Origin: Rhodococcus sp. NBC_00297
GTDB lineage: Bacteria > Actinomycetota > Actinomycetes > Mycobacteriales > Mycobacteriaceae
DNA: 64,000 bases
Direction of reading: 5' to 3'
NCBI RefSeq assembly: GCF_036173065.1
Contig: NZ_CP108041.1
Location: 3,785,001 to 3,849,000, forward strand
The notes under the pieces are model-generated. The model did no database searches. It was not told where the DNA came from and saw only the letters and a list, made by a program, of their open reading frames with translations. Made by a program: the position numbers and the translations under genes. Below, one piece after another: positions 39,184 to 48,194 of this stretch (its first letter is position 1; every line of letters starts with the position of its first letter).

Positions 39184-40000
39184 TCACACGGTGGGCGTGG
39201 GTGTAGACGTTCATACCGTCTCCGCGGAGGAAGCCGACGACAGTCAGGCCGGACTCGTCGGCGAGGTCGACGGCGAGCGACGACGGCGCGGACACCGCGG
39301 CGAGGATCGGGATCCCGGCCATGACGGCCTTCTGCGCGAGCTCGAAGGATGCGCGTCCGCTGACCATGAGCACCGTTCCCGTGAGAGGAACCCGTCCCTC
39401 GAGAACCGCCCACCCGATCACCTTGTCCACGGCGTTGTGTCGGCCGACGTCCTCCCGCACCGCGAGAAGCGTGCCGTCCGTGTCGAAGAGCGCGGCCGCG
39501 TGCAGCCCGCCCGTGGACGCGAAGATGCGCTGGTGCTCGCGGAGGGTGTCCGGGAGCGTGGTCAGGACGGTCGTCGTGACTGTCGCGCCGTCGGCTCCGG
39601 GGGAGTGGCGGGTCTTGAGCCGCACCGCATCGAGTGACGCCTTGCCGCAGACGCCGCAGGACGACGTCGTGTAGAAGTTCCGTTCGACCCCGGGGTCGGG
39701 TGGTGGGACGTGCGCTGCCAGAGCGAGATCGAGCACGTTGTAGGTGTTGAGCCCCTCGTCGTCGACACCGTCGCAGTACCGTGCGGCCAGAATGTCGTCG
39801 CGGCCGCCGATGACGCCCTCGGTGGCGAGGAACCCGTGCGCGAGTTCGACGTCGTGTCCGGGCGTACGCATGGTGACGGCCAACGCCTTGCCGCCGACGC
39901 GTAACTCCAACGGTTCCTCGGCGACCACGGTGTCGGGCCGTGACGAGCGGTGCGGTCCGCGGATGCGGACGACCGGTCGGCGGACGGTGGCGCGGCCCAT
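39152..40000 (-). CDS. fdhD: Formate dehydrogenase accessory sulfurtransferase FdhD
   Basis: 282 residues; the FdhD family carries sulfur from IscS to the molybdenum cofactor of formate dehydrogenase. The conserved SSCGVCGK (~124-131) holds the active cysteines, and [14 protein letters not shown] and [13 protein letters not shown] are hallmark segments. No formate dehydrogenase or molybdopterin gene is in the window, so it is an orphan here. It overlaps the convergent permease by 32 bp. It is divergent from the iron-binding lipoprotein gene with 158 bp between. Confidence 0.93.
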   Translation of the reverse strand: MGRATVRRPVVRIRGPHRSSRPDTVVAEEPLELRVGGKALAVTMRTPGHDVELAHGFLATEGVIGGRDDILAARYCDGVDDEGLNTYNVLDLALAAHVPPPDPGVERNFYTTSSCGVCGKASLDAVRLKTRHSPGADGATVTTTVLTTLPDTLREHQRIFASTGGLHAAALFDTDGTLLAVREDVGRHNAVDKVIGWAVLEGRVPLTGTVLMVSGRASFELAQKAVMAGIPILAAVSAPSSLAVDLADESGLTVVGFLRGDGMNVYTHAHRVISEPPPDDAR

Positions 40001-40092
40001 CAGTGGTGGCTCTCGTGCGACGTGCTCATCACTCCATAGTGGACCCGCGTCGGCCCGGCGCGCGGACGGACCCGTGTCCGAGGCGGCGGTGC

Positions 40093-40111
40093 ATAAGTTA
40101 GCCTTGCCTAC
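40093..40111. promoter_or_regulatory. IdeR/DtxR-type iron box
   Basis: A 19 bp site matching the IdeR/DtxR consensus TTAGGTTAGSCTAACCTAA at 14 of 19 positions, with an unbroken GTTAGCCT core. It lies 48 bp upstream of the lipoprotein ATG, as expected for repression in high iron. Confidence 0.7.
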
Positions 40112-40158
40112 ACCAGGGGGGCTGGGTCCCCGCCGTCCATCGAAGGGACCACCTCACC

Positions 40159-41154
40159 ATGGCCATGTCGGCCGGCGTCTCACGTCGTTCTTTCCTCCTC
40201 GGTGCCACCGGCGCGATCGTCGCGGTGGCCGCTGCGTGCAGCAGTTCGGACTCCGGCGGATCGCAGGACTCCGGCGCGACCGTGTCCACGAAGTACGGCG
40301 AGGTCACCGTGCCGTCGGATCCGCAGCGCGTCGTCAGCGTCGGGTACAACGACCAGGACACCCTGCTCGCGCTGGGTGTCGTTCCGGTCGGAGTGTTCGA
40401 CTGGTACGGCGACTACCCGTCCGCGACCTGGCCCTGGGCGCAGTCTGCGCTGGGGGGCGCCGCACCGGCGATCGTCGGGACCGCGTCCGAGGGCATCGAC
40501 GTGGAGAAGGTGGCGTCGGCAGGCCCCGATCTCATCGTCGGTACCTATGCCGGTATCACGCAGTCGGAGTTCGACTCGCTGTCCCAGCTCGCCCCGACCG
40601 TCACCCAGCCGACCGGTTTCGTCGACTACGGCATTCCGTGGCGCGACCAGACCACACTGCTCGGCCAGGCGCTCGGTCGGGCCGATCAGGCGAGCACGCT
40701 GATCACCGATCTCGAGCGCGAGTTCGCCGACACGGCTGCCGCCAACCCGTCGTTCGCCGGCAAGACGGTGCTGCTCGGAGCGCTGCAGGGCCCCGGACAG
40801 TTCGGTGTCTACGGCGCGCAGGACCCGAAGGTGCGCTTCCTCAACGAACTGGGCTTCGTGAATCCGCCGGTCGTCGACCAGGTGGGCGAGCGCAACTTCG
40901 CCACCGTGAGCACCGAGCAGTTGTCTCTCGCCGACGTCGACGTGCTCGTCTGGTACGCCGGTGGCGGCTTCGGTGACAAACTCCGTGCCGAGCTGGCGGC
41001 CACTCCCGTCTACCAGCAGCTGACCGCCGTCCAGGAGAATCGCGTGATCATTCTCGAGGACGAGGCCGCCGAGGCCATGGCGTGGAGCACCGTGCTCAGC
41101 CTGCCGTTCGCGTTGCAGGAGATCCCCGGCCGGCTGGCACCTCTCGTGCGCTGA
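40159..41154 (+). CDS. Iron-siderophore ABC transporter substrate-binding lipoprotein
   Basis: 331 residues of the FecB/FepB-type periplasmic-binding fold. The N-terminus has a twin-arginine signal (RRSFLLGA) and lipobox VAAAC, giving a lipid-anchored Cys at ~27. VVSVGYNDQDTLLALGVVPVGV and PDLIVGTYAGI are hallmark segments. It captures a ferric siderophore for an ABC importer whose permease and ATPase are not in the window. An IdeR-type box precedes it. Dimethylamine-monooxygenase-like genes follow 40 bp downstream on the same strand. Confidence 0.9.
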   Translation: MAMSAGVSRRSFLLGATGAIVAVAAACSSSDSGGSQDSGATVSTKYGEVTVPSDPQRVVSVGYNDQDTLLALGVVPVGVFDWYGDYPSATWPWAQSALGGAAPAIVGTASEGIDVEKVASAGPDLIVGTYAGITQSEFDSLSQLAPTVTQPTGFVDYGIPWRDQTTLLGQALGRADQASTLITDLEREFADTAAANPSFAGKTVLLGALQGPGQFGVYGAQDPKVRFLNELGFVNPPVVDQVGERNFATVSTEQLSLADVDVLVWYAGGGFGDKLRAELAATPVYQQLTAVQENRVIILEDEAAEAMAWSTVLSLPFALQEIPGRLAPLVR

Positions 41155-41181
41155 CAGGCCCGACGGTGGATCGGCCGGCGG

Positions 41182-41187
41182 TACTGT
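41182..41187 (+). promoter_or_regulatory. Putative -10 before the dmmA-like gene (leaderless)
   Basis: TACTGT seven bases before the GTG at 41195. If real, the demethylase-like genes have a promoter of their own besides read-through from the iron-regulated lipoprotein gene. Confidence 0.4.
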
Positions 41188-41194
41188 CGGCGGC

Positions 41195-41575
41195 GTGACC
41201 GTGCTGATCATCGGCGACGCCGACCGTCCGGACTCGGCCGGTGAGAGCCCGGGCCGATTCGCGGTGCGAGGTACGGAGTCGGACGCGTGGTTCGAGGCCG
41301 AGACGGACCGTGCGGTGGTCGGCTGGCGCTGTGTGCTGATCGGTTCCGCAGCCGATGTCGCGGTCTACCGTGAGCGGGCGCTGCGGGCGGGCGCAGAACC
41401 CGACGAGATCTCCGTCGTCGTCACGCAGGACGGCAGTGTCGACGTCTACTGCCCGGTGTGCGGAACGGTCGGACCGGCACCGCCCTGTGGGTCCTGCGGT
41501 GCGAATCTCGTGGTGACCGACCATGTCTCGAGCCGTCTCGCTGCTCGCCTCGGCGTTCCGGACGCCGCGTCGTGA
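41195..41575 (+). CDS. DmmA-like subunit of a dimethylamine-monooxygenase-type system
   Basis: A 126-residue protein whose C-terminal region has CPVCG...CGSCG (two CxxC pairs) followed by DHVSSRLAARLGV, the pattern of the C-terminal domain of DmmA-family proteins. The N-terminal part (LIGSAADVAVYRERALRAGA) is of nucleotide- or flavodoxin-like alternating type. No membrane segment. It overlaps the reductase gene by GTGA. In Pseudomonas and Ruegeria, DmmA acts with a reductase and a haem oxygenase subunit to demethylate dimethylamine. The true substrate here is not certain. Confidence 0.7.
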   Translation: MTVLIIGDADRPDSAGESPGRFAVRGTESDAWFEAETDRAVVGWRCVLIGSAADVAVYRERALRAGAEPDEISVVVTQDGSVDVYCPVCGTVGPAPPCGSCGANLVVTDHVSSRLAARLGVPDAAS

Positions 41576-42492
41576 CACTGCGGGTGGTCCACTCGACCGC
41601 GGTCACTCCGGACGGTGCGGTGCGGCGCATCGACCTCGCGCCGCTGCGCTCGGGGGACGCGCTGCCGTCGTTCGTGCCCGGAAGCCACGTGGTGGTGCGC
41701 TGCGGCGACGACGCGTCCGCCCCGTACAACGCCTATTCCCTGATCGGGCCGCCGCACGCCCCGTCCCTCTACTCGTGCGCGGTACTCGCCGTCGGCGCCG
41801 GGTCGCGATGGCTGCAGAGCCGGCGCCCGGGTGACCTCGTCGAGGTCGACACTCCGCGCAGCACCTTCGCTCCGGTTCTCCGTGCGCGGAGGCACCTGCT
41901 GGTGGCCGGCGGGATCGGCATCACGCCGATCCTGTCCCTGGCGCGGTGGCTCGGGTCGACCGCCGAGGTGCACTACGTCCACCGGTCGGAACGCGGCGCG
42001 TTCGCCGAGGACGTGGCCACGTCGTGCGATGCGCGGATCAGCACCACCCGCGAGGACTTCACGAGCGGACTGGCGGACGCGCTCACCCGGCAGCCACTGG
42101 GAACTCACCTGTTCGTCTGCGGGCCACCCTCTCTCGTCGAAGCGACGCTGACTGCCGCGCGTGCGGTGGGCTGGCCGGAGAGCCGTCTGCACACCGAGGC
42201 GTTCATCCGCCCCGATACTCCTCGCCGGTCGTTCGTGCTCGAACTCGCGCGCAGCGGTCGCACCCTGCCGGTGTCGGCCGACGAGTCGGTGCTGGACGTC
42301 CTCGACACTGCCGCCGTGTCCGTCGACCGGCAGTGTCGTCACGGTGTCTGCGGTCGGTGTCGGACGCCCGTGCTCGCGGGCGCCGTCGATCATCGCGACC
42401 TGTTCCTGTCCGACGACGAACGCACACGGTCGGATTCGATGATGGTCTGCGTGTCCCGCGCCGCGGGGGACCGTCTGGTGGTGGACCTGTGA
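41572..42492 (+). CDS. PDR/VanB-type ferredoxin reductase (DmmB-like)
   Basis: 306 residues with an N-terminal FMN/FAD-binding beta barrel (~1-95; YNAYSLIGPP), an NAD(P)H domain (LLVAGGIGITPILSLARWL, FVCGPPSLVEA) and a C-terminal plant-type [2Fe-2S] ferredoxin with CRHGVCGRCRTPV plus a later Cys (MMVCVSRA). It passes electrons from NAD(P)H through flavin and the cluster to an oxygenase. GTG 41572 overlaps the previous stop; the longer upstream frame is not conserved. It overlaps the next gene by GTGA, so all three are translationally coupled. Confidence 0.88.
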   Translation: MTLRVVHSTAVTPDGAVRRIDLAPLRSGDALPSFVPGSHVVVRCGDDASAPYNAYSLIGPPHAPSLYSCAVLAVGAGSRWLQSRRPGDLVEVDTPRSTFAPVLRARRHLLVAGGIGITPILSLARWLGSTAEVHYVHRSERGAFAEDVATSCDARISTTREDFTSGLADALTRQPLGTHLFVCGPPSLVEATLTAARAVGWPESRLHTEAFIRPDTPRRSFVLELARSGRTLPVSADESVLDVLDTAAVSVDRQCRHGVCGRCRTPVLAGAVDHRDLFLSDDERTRSDSMMVCVSRAAGDRLVVDL

Positions 42493-43460
42493 CCGACCTA
42501 CGGGCCTTCCCGTTCCCCTTCGACGGTGACACGTACCGGTACAGCACGAATCTCGAACCGGCGCGCACGGCTCATCGGACCGCAGCGGGCGGCTGGGGTG
42601 AGCACGTCGTCGAACCGGGCACCGACTATCGGGACGCGCTGGCCGAACGCGCCCGCATCCTCGCACGGGACCCCAGGCGAGCGGTGTCGTTGCCGCACAT
42701 GGCGCCGGCCGGGTGGGACGCGCTCGAGACGGTGCTGACCGAACTGCACCGCAGCGTGCCCGACGAGACGACGCTCGATCTCGACGACGGGCGTGTCCGT
42801 TTCTCGAACAGATTGTCCGGCACCAGCATCGACGTCGCCAGAGGTGACCCGAGCGTCGACCCACTGCTGCTGGCGGCAGGGGAGACCCCGGACGATCTCG
42901 TCCTGCTGGACACCCGCGGGGGCGAGCTGTTCGCCGACGCGGGCGTGGTGACGTTCGCGTCGGGGTGGTCCGTGAACTTCGCTCTGGGTGCGAGCTTCGA
43001 GGACATCCACGGTCCCGTCCCGCGTGTGCGGGACGAGGGGGTCGTGGCGCGGGCGCGCGCGTTCCTCCTCGGGCTGGGTGCGGGAGCGATCGTGCGGCGC
43101 ACCAACTGGTCGCTCGGGGTCGATCATCGGCTCGACGCCTCTCTGGAGACGCGCGGGGAGTGGGCACCCGCGCGACGGCACCTCGAGACCGCGTCCGTCG
43201 ACGAGGTCGGCCGGCGCCTCTGCCTGCGGGTCGAGGTGCAGCACCTGACGCGCCTCGCTCCGTCCGGTGCGATCCTCTTCCTCATCCGCACCCATCAGGC
43301 CTCGCTCGACGAACTCGCCGCGGTGCCCGGCTGGGCGGAGCGCGTCGTCGCGGTCACCGCGGAGCTGCCGCGTGACATGGCCGACTACAAGGGGCTGACC
43401 GCGCTGCGACCGGCGATCGACCGCTGGTGGCGGAGCAGACGTCGCGCGGTGCTCGGGTGA
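42489..43460 (+). CDS. Haem-dependent oxidative N-demethylase-like protein (DUF3445)
   Basis: 323 residues matching the DUF3445/HODM family, which includes the haem subunit of dimethylamine monooxygenase. Recognisable features are FPFPFDGDTYRYSTNLEP at the N-terminus, LLLDTRGGELFADAGVVTFASGWS in the middle and RTNWSLGVDHRL with RVEVQHLTRL later; the last contain candidate haem ligands. It would demethylate a secondary amine to a primary amine and formaldehyde. It is coupled by overlap to the reductase gene. Pathway genes for methylamine or formaldehyde are not nearby, so the substrate could differ. Confidence 0.8.
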   Translation: MTDLRAFPFPFDGDTYRYSTNLEPARTAHRTAAGGWGEHVVEPGTDYRDALAERARILARDPRRAVSLPHMAPAGWDALETVLTELHRSVPDETTLDLDDGRVRFSNRLSGTSIDVARGDPSVDPLLLAAGETPDDLVLLDTRGGELFADAGVVTFASGWSVNFALGASFEDIHGPVPRVRDEGVVARARAFLLGLGAGAIVRRTNWSLGVDHRLDASLETRGEWAPARRHLETASVDEVGRRLCLRVEVQHLTRLAPSGAILFLIRTHQASLDELAAVPGWAERVVAVTAELPRDMADYKGLTALRPAIDRWWRSRRRAVLG

Positions 43461-43465
43461 TCGCC

Positions 43466-43471
43466 TAGGTT
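43466..43471 (+). promoter_or_regulatory. Putative -10 of the S9 peptidase gene (leaderless)
   Basis: TAGGTT, seven bases (CGGGGGC), ATG at 43479. Nearly identical to the element before the thioesterase at 11871. Confidence 0.5.
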
Positions 43472-43478
43472 CGGGGGC

Positions 43479-45533
43479 ATGACCGACGCGAGCGCTTTCC
43501 GGACTCCCGACGCCTACCTCGACCTTCCCCGCATCGCGGGGCTCGCACTGTCCGTCGACGGAGCGTTGCTCGTCACCACGATGTCCGAGCTGAATGCCGC
43601 ACGGACGAAGTACGTCTCGAGTCTGTGGTCCATCGCGACGGACGGCACGTCGGCGCCGCGCCGGCTCACCCGGTCCGCCACCGGTGACTCCGCACCGACC
43701 TTCGCCGCGAACGGCGACCTGCTCTTCGTGCGAGCGGCGTCCGGTGACGACGACGCACCGTCCGCGGTGTGGGCGCTGTCCGCGCGGGGCGGAGAGGCCC
43801 GCAGAGTCGCGCACCGCGGCGGAGGGGTCGGGGGAGTCGTGGCCGCGTCCGACGCGCCGGTGTTCGCCGTCGCCGGTGAGGTTCTGGGCGACGTCGACCG
43901 TGACGAGACGCTGCGCGCGCTGCGGAAGGACAAGGCCGTCTCCGCGATCCTGCACAGCGGATATCCGATGCGGCACTGGGACAGCGACCTCGGTCCGGCG
44001 TCCACGCACGTCTTCGTGGGGAACCTCGGCGATACCGAGGACACCGACGTCGCACTGCGGACGGTGACGCCGCGACCCGGCGGTTCGGCGGGCGGCGGCG
44101 CGTACCGCGACACCTCCGTCGCGGTGGCTCCCGACGGCTCGTGGCTGGTGGCCACACGCAGGGTCGCGGGAGCCGATGCCACCACACGGCACGTGCTCGT
44201 CCGGATCGACACCTCGGACGGTGCCGACGCCGTGCTGGTCGACGACCCGGTGGCCGACGTCGGAGCCCCTGCCGTCTCGCCGGACGGAACGCGCGTCGCC
44301 TATGTGCGCGAGACGCATCCGGAACCGGATGCGGCGCCGCGGACCACGCTGCACGTCCTCGACCTGACGACCGGGCTGCCGGAGCAGTGGGCGGCCGGGT
44401 GGGACCGGTGGCCGTCGTCGCCGGTGTGGTCCGCCGACGGGCGCAGCATCCTGGTGACGGCGGACGACGACGGCCGGGCACCGATCTTCGTCGTGACGCG
44501 CGACGCGGCCCGCCGCCTGACGCAGGACGACCACGCCTACACCGACCTGCGCCCGGCTCCGGACGGTGATGTCGTCCACGCGCTGCGCTCGTCGTATCTC
44601 GTTCCGCCGCATCCGGTCCGGATCACGCTCGTCGACGGTGCGGTGACCGAGCTGCGATCACCGGCCGCCACGCCGGCACTGCCGGGCACCCTCGAGGACG
44701 TCGAGACCACCGCCGAGGACGGTGTGCGGGTGCGCGCCTGGTTGGCTCTCCCCACGGGCACGTCCGCCGACTGGCCCGCGCCGCTGGTGCTGTGGGCGCA
44801 TGGCGGACCGCTCGGATCGTGGAACGCCTGGTCGTGGCGCTGGAATCCGTGGATGCTGGTGGCCCAGGGATTCGCCGTCCTGCTCCCCGATCCGGCACTG
44901 TCCACCGGGTACGGGCAGGCGTTCGTGCAGCGCGGCTGGGGCCGATGGGGGACGGAGCCCTACACGGACCTGATGGCCGTCACCGACGCCGTCGAGCAAC
45001 GCGAGGACATCGACTCCACGCGCACGGCGATGATGGGCGGCTCGTTCGGCGGCTACATGGCCAACTGGGTCGCAGGTCACACCGACCGCTTCCGGGCGAT
45101 CGTCTCGCACGCCGGTCTGTGGGCGCTGGACCAGTTCGGTCCCACCACCGACGAGGCGTCGTACTGGGCGCACGAGATGACGCCGGAGATGGCGTTCGAG
45201 AACTCACCGCACCTGGCCGTCGCGGACATCGTCACCCCGATGCTGGTGATCCACGGCGACAAGGACTATCGCGTGCCCGTGGGCGAAGCGCTGCGGTTGT
45301 GGTGGGAGCTGTTGTCCGAGTCCGGTTCTCCCGCCGACGAGAACGGGGAGACCGTGCACCGGTTCCTGTACTTCCCCGACGAGAACCACTGGATCCTCTC
45401 GCCGCAGCACACCGCTGTCTGGTACGGCGCCGTGCACGCCTTCCTGGCCGAGCACGTACTCGGACAATCCACTCCGATGCCCGAGATCCTCGCGGCGCGA
45501 CCGGGCCGGACCGTCGATCCCGACGCGCACTAG
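43479..45533 (+). CDS. S9-family (prolyl oligopeptidase-like) serine peptidase
   Basis: 684 residues: a WD/beta-propeller-like N-terminal region (~20-400, with TolB-type repeats such as GAPAVSPDGTRVAYVRE and SSPVWSADGRSILVT) and a C-terminal alpha/beta hydrolase. The triad is Ser in GGSFGGYMANW, Asp in HGDKDYRVP and His in PDENHWI. It is cytoplasmic with no signal peptide, likely an acylaminoacyl- or dipeptidyl-peptidase that trims short peptides. Its TAG stop is part of the -10-like element of valS. Confidence 0.9.
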   Translation: MTDASAFRTPDAYLDLPRIAGLALSVDGALLVTTMSELNAARTKYVSSLWSIATDGTSAPRRLTRSATGDSAPTFAANGDLLFVRAASGDDDAPSAVWALSARGGEARRVAHRGGGVGGVVAASDAPVFAVAGEVLGDVDRDETLRALRKDKAVSAILHSGYPMRHWDSDLGPASTHVFVGNLGDTEDTDVALRTVTPRPGGSAGGGAYRDTSVAVAPDGSWLVATRRVAGADATTRHVLVRIDTSDGADAVLVDDPVADVGAPAVSPDGTRVAYVRETHPEPDAAPRTTLHVLDLTTGLPEQWAAGWDRWPSSPVWSADGRSILVTADDDGRAPIFVVTRDAARRLTQDDHAYTDLRPAPDGDVVHALRSSYLVPPHPVRITLVDGAVTELRSPAATPALPGTLEDVETTAEDGVRVRAWLALPTGTSADWPAPLVLWAHGGPLGSWNAWSWRWNPWMLVAQGFAVLLPDPALSTGYGQAFVQRGWGRWGTEPYTDLMAVTDAVEQREDIDSTRTAMMGGSFGGYMANWVAGHTDRFRAIVSHAGLWALDQFGPTTDEASYWAHEMTPEMAFENSPHLAVADIVTPMLVIHGDKDYRVPVGEALRLWWELLSESGSPADENGETVHRFLYFPDENHWILSPQHTAVWYGAVHAFLAEHVLGQSTPMPEILAARPGRTVDPDAH

Positions 45534-45536
45534 AAT
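45531..45536 (+). promoter_or_regulatory. Putative -10 of valS (leaderless)
   Basis: TAGAAT begins with the TAG stop codon of the S9 peptidase and is followed by six bases and the GTG start of valS at 45543. Confidence 0.5.
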
Positions 45537-45542
45537 CACCCG

Positions 45543-48194
45543 GTGACCAGATCGACGACAGCGCCCGACGAGAACCCTGCCGACCGCCTGCCCAAGGCCT
45601 GGAATCCCGGTGACGTGGAAGCAGGCCTCTACCAGGGATGGGTCGACTCCGGGTACTTCGTCGCCGATCCGGACAGCGCGAAGCCGGGGTACTCGATCGT
45701 GCTCCCGCCGCCCAACGTCACCGGCAGCCTGCACATGGGCCATGCCCTCGATCACACACTGATGGACGTCCTGTCCCGCCGCAAGAGGATGCAGGGCTAC
45801 GAGGTGCTGTGGCTTCCCGGCATGGACCACGCGGGCATCGCCACGCAGTCGCTCGTGGAGAAGCAACTCGTCGCCGAGGGAACGTCCAAGGACGAACTGG
45901 GTCGGGACGCCTTCATCGAGAAGGTGTGGGAGTGGAAGCGTGAGTCCGGCGGCACCATCGGCGAGCAGATGCGCCGGATCGGTGACGGCGTCGACTGGAG
46001 CCGCGAGCGGTTCACGATGGACGAGGGCCTCTCGCGTGCCGTCCAGACCATGTTCAAGCTGCTCCACGATCGTGGCCTGATCTACCGCGCCGAGCGCCTC
46101 GTCAACTGGTCGCCGGTGCTCAAGACGGCGATCTCCGACATCGAGGTCAAGTACGAGGACGTCGAGGGCGAACTGGTCTCGCTGCGCTACGGATCGTTGA
46201 ACGACGACGAACCGCACGTGGTGGTCGCCACCACTCGTGTCGAGACGATGCTCGGCGACACCGCTGTCGCCGTTCACCCCGACGACGAGCGCTACCGGGA
46301 CCTGGTGGGAACGACGCTTCCGCACCCGTTCCTCGACCGCGAGATCCCGGTCGTCGCCGACGACTACGTCGACCCCGAGTTCGGCACCGGCGCCGTGAAG
46401 ATCACGCCGGCACACGACCCCAACGACTTCGAGATGGGTCTCCGGCACAGCTTGCCGATGCCGTCGATCATGGACACGTCGGGCCGGATCGCCGACACCG
46501 GAACGCAGTTCGACGGTATGGACCGCTTCGAGGCTCGTGTCGCCGTGCGCGAGGCACTCGCGGAGCAGGGCCGCGTCGTCGCCGAGAAGCGTCCGTACGT
46601 CCACAGTGTCGGCCACTCCGAGCGCAGCGGCGAGCCCATCGAGCCGCGACTCTCCCTCCAGTGGTGGGTGAACGTCTCCACGTTGGCGGCCTCCGCCGGC
46701 GACGCCGTGCGCGACGGGCGCACCGTGGTGCACCCGAAGAGTCAGGAACCGCGGTGGTTCGCCTGGGTCGACGACATGCACGACTGGTGCATCTCGCGCC
46801 AGCTGTGGTGGGGGCACCGCATCCCCATCTGGTACGGACCCGACGGTGAGACGGTCTGCCTGGGCCCCGACGAGACGCCGCCCGAGGGCTGGGTGCAGGA
46901 CCCGGACGTGTTGGACACGTGGTTCTCGTCCGGCCTGTGGCCCTTCTCGACGATGGGCTGGCCCGACCGCACTCCCGACCTCGAGAAGTTCTATCCCACC
47001 AGCGTTCTCGTCACGGGTTACGACATCCTGTTCTTCTGGGTCGCCCGCATGATGATGTTCGGCACCACCGTCGGCGACGAGCTGCCCGGTCCGGTGCCGT
47101 TCCGCGACGTGTTCCTGCACGGGTTGGTGCGTGACGAGTTCGGCCGCAAGATGTCGAAGTCGAAGGGCAACGGCATCGACCCTCTCGACTGGGTCGACCG
47201 ATTCGGTGCGGATGCACTGCGTTTCACGCTGGCGCGCGGCGCGCATCCCGGCGGTGACCTCTCGGTCGGCGAGGACAACGCGCAGAGTTCGCGCAACTTC
47301 GCCACCAAGCTGTTCAACGCCACCAAGTTCGCGTTGATGAACGGCGCTGTGGTGCAGGATCTCCCGGCCCGCGAGACGCTCACGGACGCCGACCGCTGGA
47401 TCCTCGACCGGCTGGCGACGGTGCGCGCCGAGGTGGACGACGCGCTGGACCGCTACGAGTTCGGCAAGGCGTGCGAGGCGCTGTACCACTTCGCCTGGGA
47501 CGAGGTCTGCGACTGGTACCTCGAACTGGCCAAGGTGCAGTTCTCGTCGGAGAGCGCGGCGGAACCCACTCGTATCGTCCTCGGTGTCGTGCTCGATTCC
47601 ATTCTCCGCCTGCTGCATCCGGTTGTCCCGTTCGTCACCGAGACGCTCTGGAAGGCGCTCACGGGCGGCGAGAGCATCGTGGTCGCACCGTGGCCGAAGG
47701 AGACCGGGGTCGGAGCCGATCCCGTCGCGTTGCAACGCGTGTCCGACATGCAGAAGCTCATCACCGAGGTGCGCCGCTTCCGCAGCGACCAGGGCGTGAA
47801 GCCGAAGCAGAAGGTCCCGGCGCGGCTGCTCGGGGTCGAGGAGGCGGACCTCACGGCACAGATCCCCGCGACCCGTGCGCTCGCCTTCCTGACGGAGCCG
47901 GAGGAGGACTTCGCCGAGACGGCGTCCATCGAGGTCCGACTCTCGCTCGGTACCGTCGTCGTCTCCGTCGACACGTCCGGCACCGTCGACGTGGCTGCCG
48001 AGCGCAAGCGCGCCGAGAAGGATCTCGCGGCCGCGGAGAAGGAACTCGCCGCGACCACGGCCAAGCTGGGCAACGAGGCCTTCATCGGCAAGGCCCCCGA
48101 GGCGGTCGTGGACAAGATCCGCGCACGGCAGCAGATCGCCCGCGAGGACGTCGAGCGCATCACCGCACGCCTGCGTGAGATGGGGCCGGCGTGA
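45543..48194 (+). CDS. valS: Valyl-tRNA synthetase
   Basis: 883 residues, class I synthetase that charges tRNA-Val. The HIGH-type motif is HMGH in [12 protein letters not shown] (~65), KMSKS is in [12 protein letters not shown] (~535), the CP1 editing domain lies between, and a C-terminal coiled coil ([24 protein letters not shown]) ends the protein. GTG 45543 lies nine bases after the upstream gene with no T-box or leader. It overlaps folC by four bases (GTGA). Position is as in mycobacteria. Confidence 0.97.
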   Translation: MTRSTTAPDENPADRLPKAWNPGDVEAGLYQGWVDSGYFVADPDSAKPGYSIVLPPPNVTGSLHMGHALDHTLMDVLSRRKRMQGYEVLWLPGMDHAGIATQSLVEKQLVAEGTSKDELGRDAFIEKVWEWKRESGGTIGEQMRRIGDGVDWSRERFTMDEGLSRAVQTMFKLLHDRGLIYRAERLVNWSPVLKTAISDIEVKYEDVEGELVSLRYGSLNDDEPHVVVATTRVETMLGDTAVAVHPDDERYRDLVGTTLPHPFLDREIPVVADDYVDPEFGTGAVKITPAHDPNDFEMGLRHSLPMPSIMDTSGRIADTGTQFDGMDRFEARVAVREALAEQGRVVAEKRPYVHSVGHSERSGEPIEPRLSLQWWVNVSTLAASAGDAVRDGRTVVHPKSQEPRWFAWVDDMHDWCISRQLWWGHRIPIWYGPDGETVCLGPDETPPEGWVQDPDVLDTWFSSGLWPFSTMGWPDRTPDLEKFYPTSVLVTGYDILFFWVARMMMFGTTVGDELPGPVPFRDVFLHGLVRDEFGRKMSKSKGNGIDPLDWVDRFGADALRFTLARGAHPGGDLSVGEDNAQSSRNFATKLFNATKFALMNGAVVQDLPARETLTDADRWILDRLATVRAEVDDALDRYEFGKACEALYHFAWDEVCDWYLELAKVQFSSESAAEPTRIVLGVVLDSILRLLHPVVPFVTETLWKALTGGESIVVAPWPKETGVGADPVALQRVSDMQKLITEVRRFRSDQGVKPKQKVPARLLGVEEADLTAQIPATRALAFLTEPEEDFAETASIEVRLSLGTVVVSVDTSGTVDVAAERKRAEKDLAAAEKELAATTAKLGNEAFIGKAPEAVVDKIRARQQIAREDVERITARLREMGPA

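Noticed and set aside
45543-45700. T-box or other riboswitch before valS
   Set aside because: Only nine bases separate valS from the upstream gene, so there is no leader to hold one.
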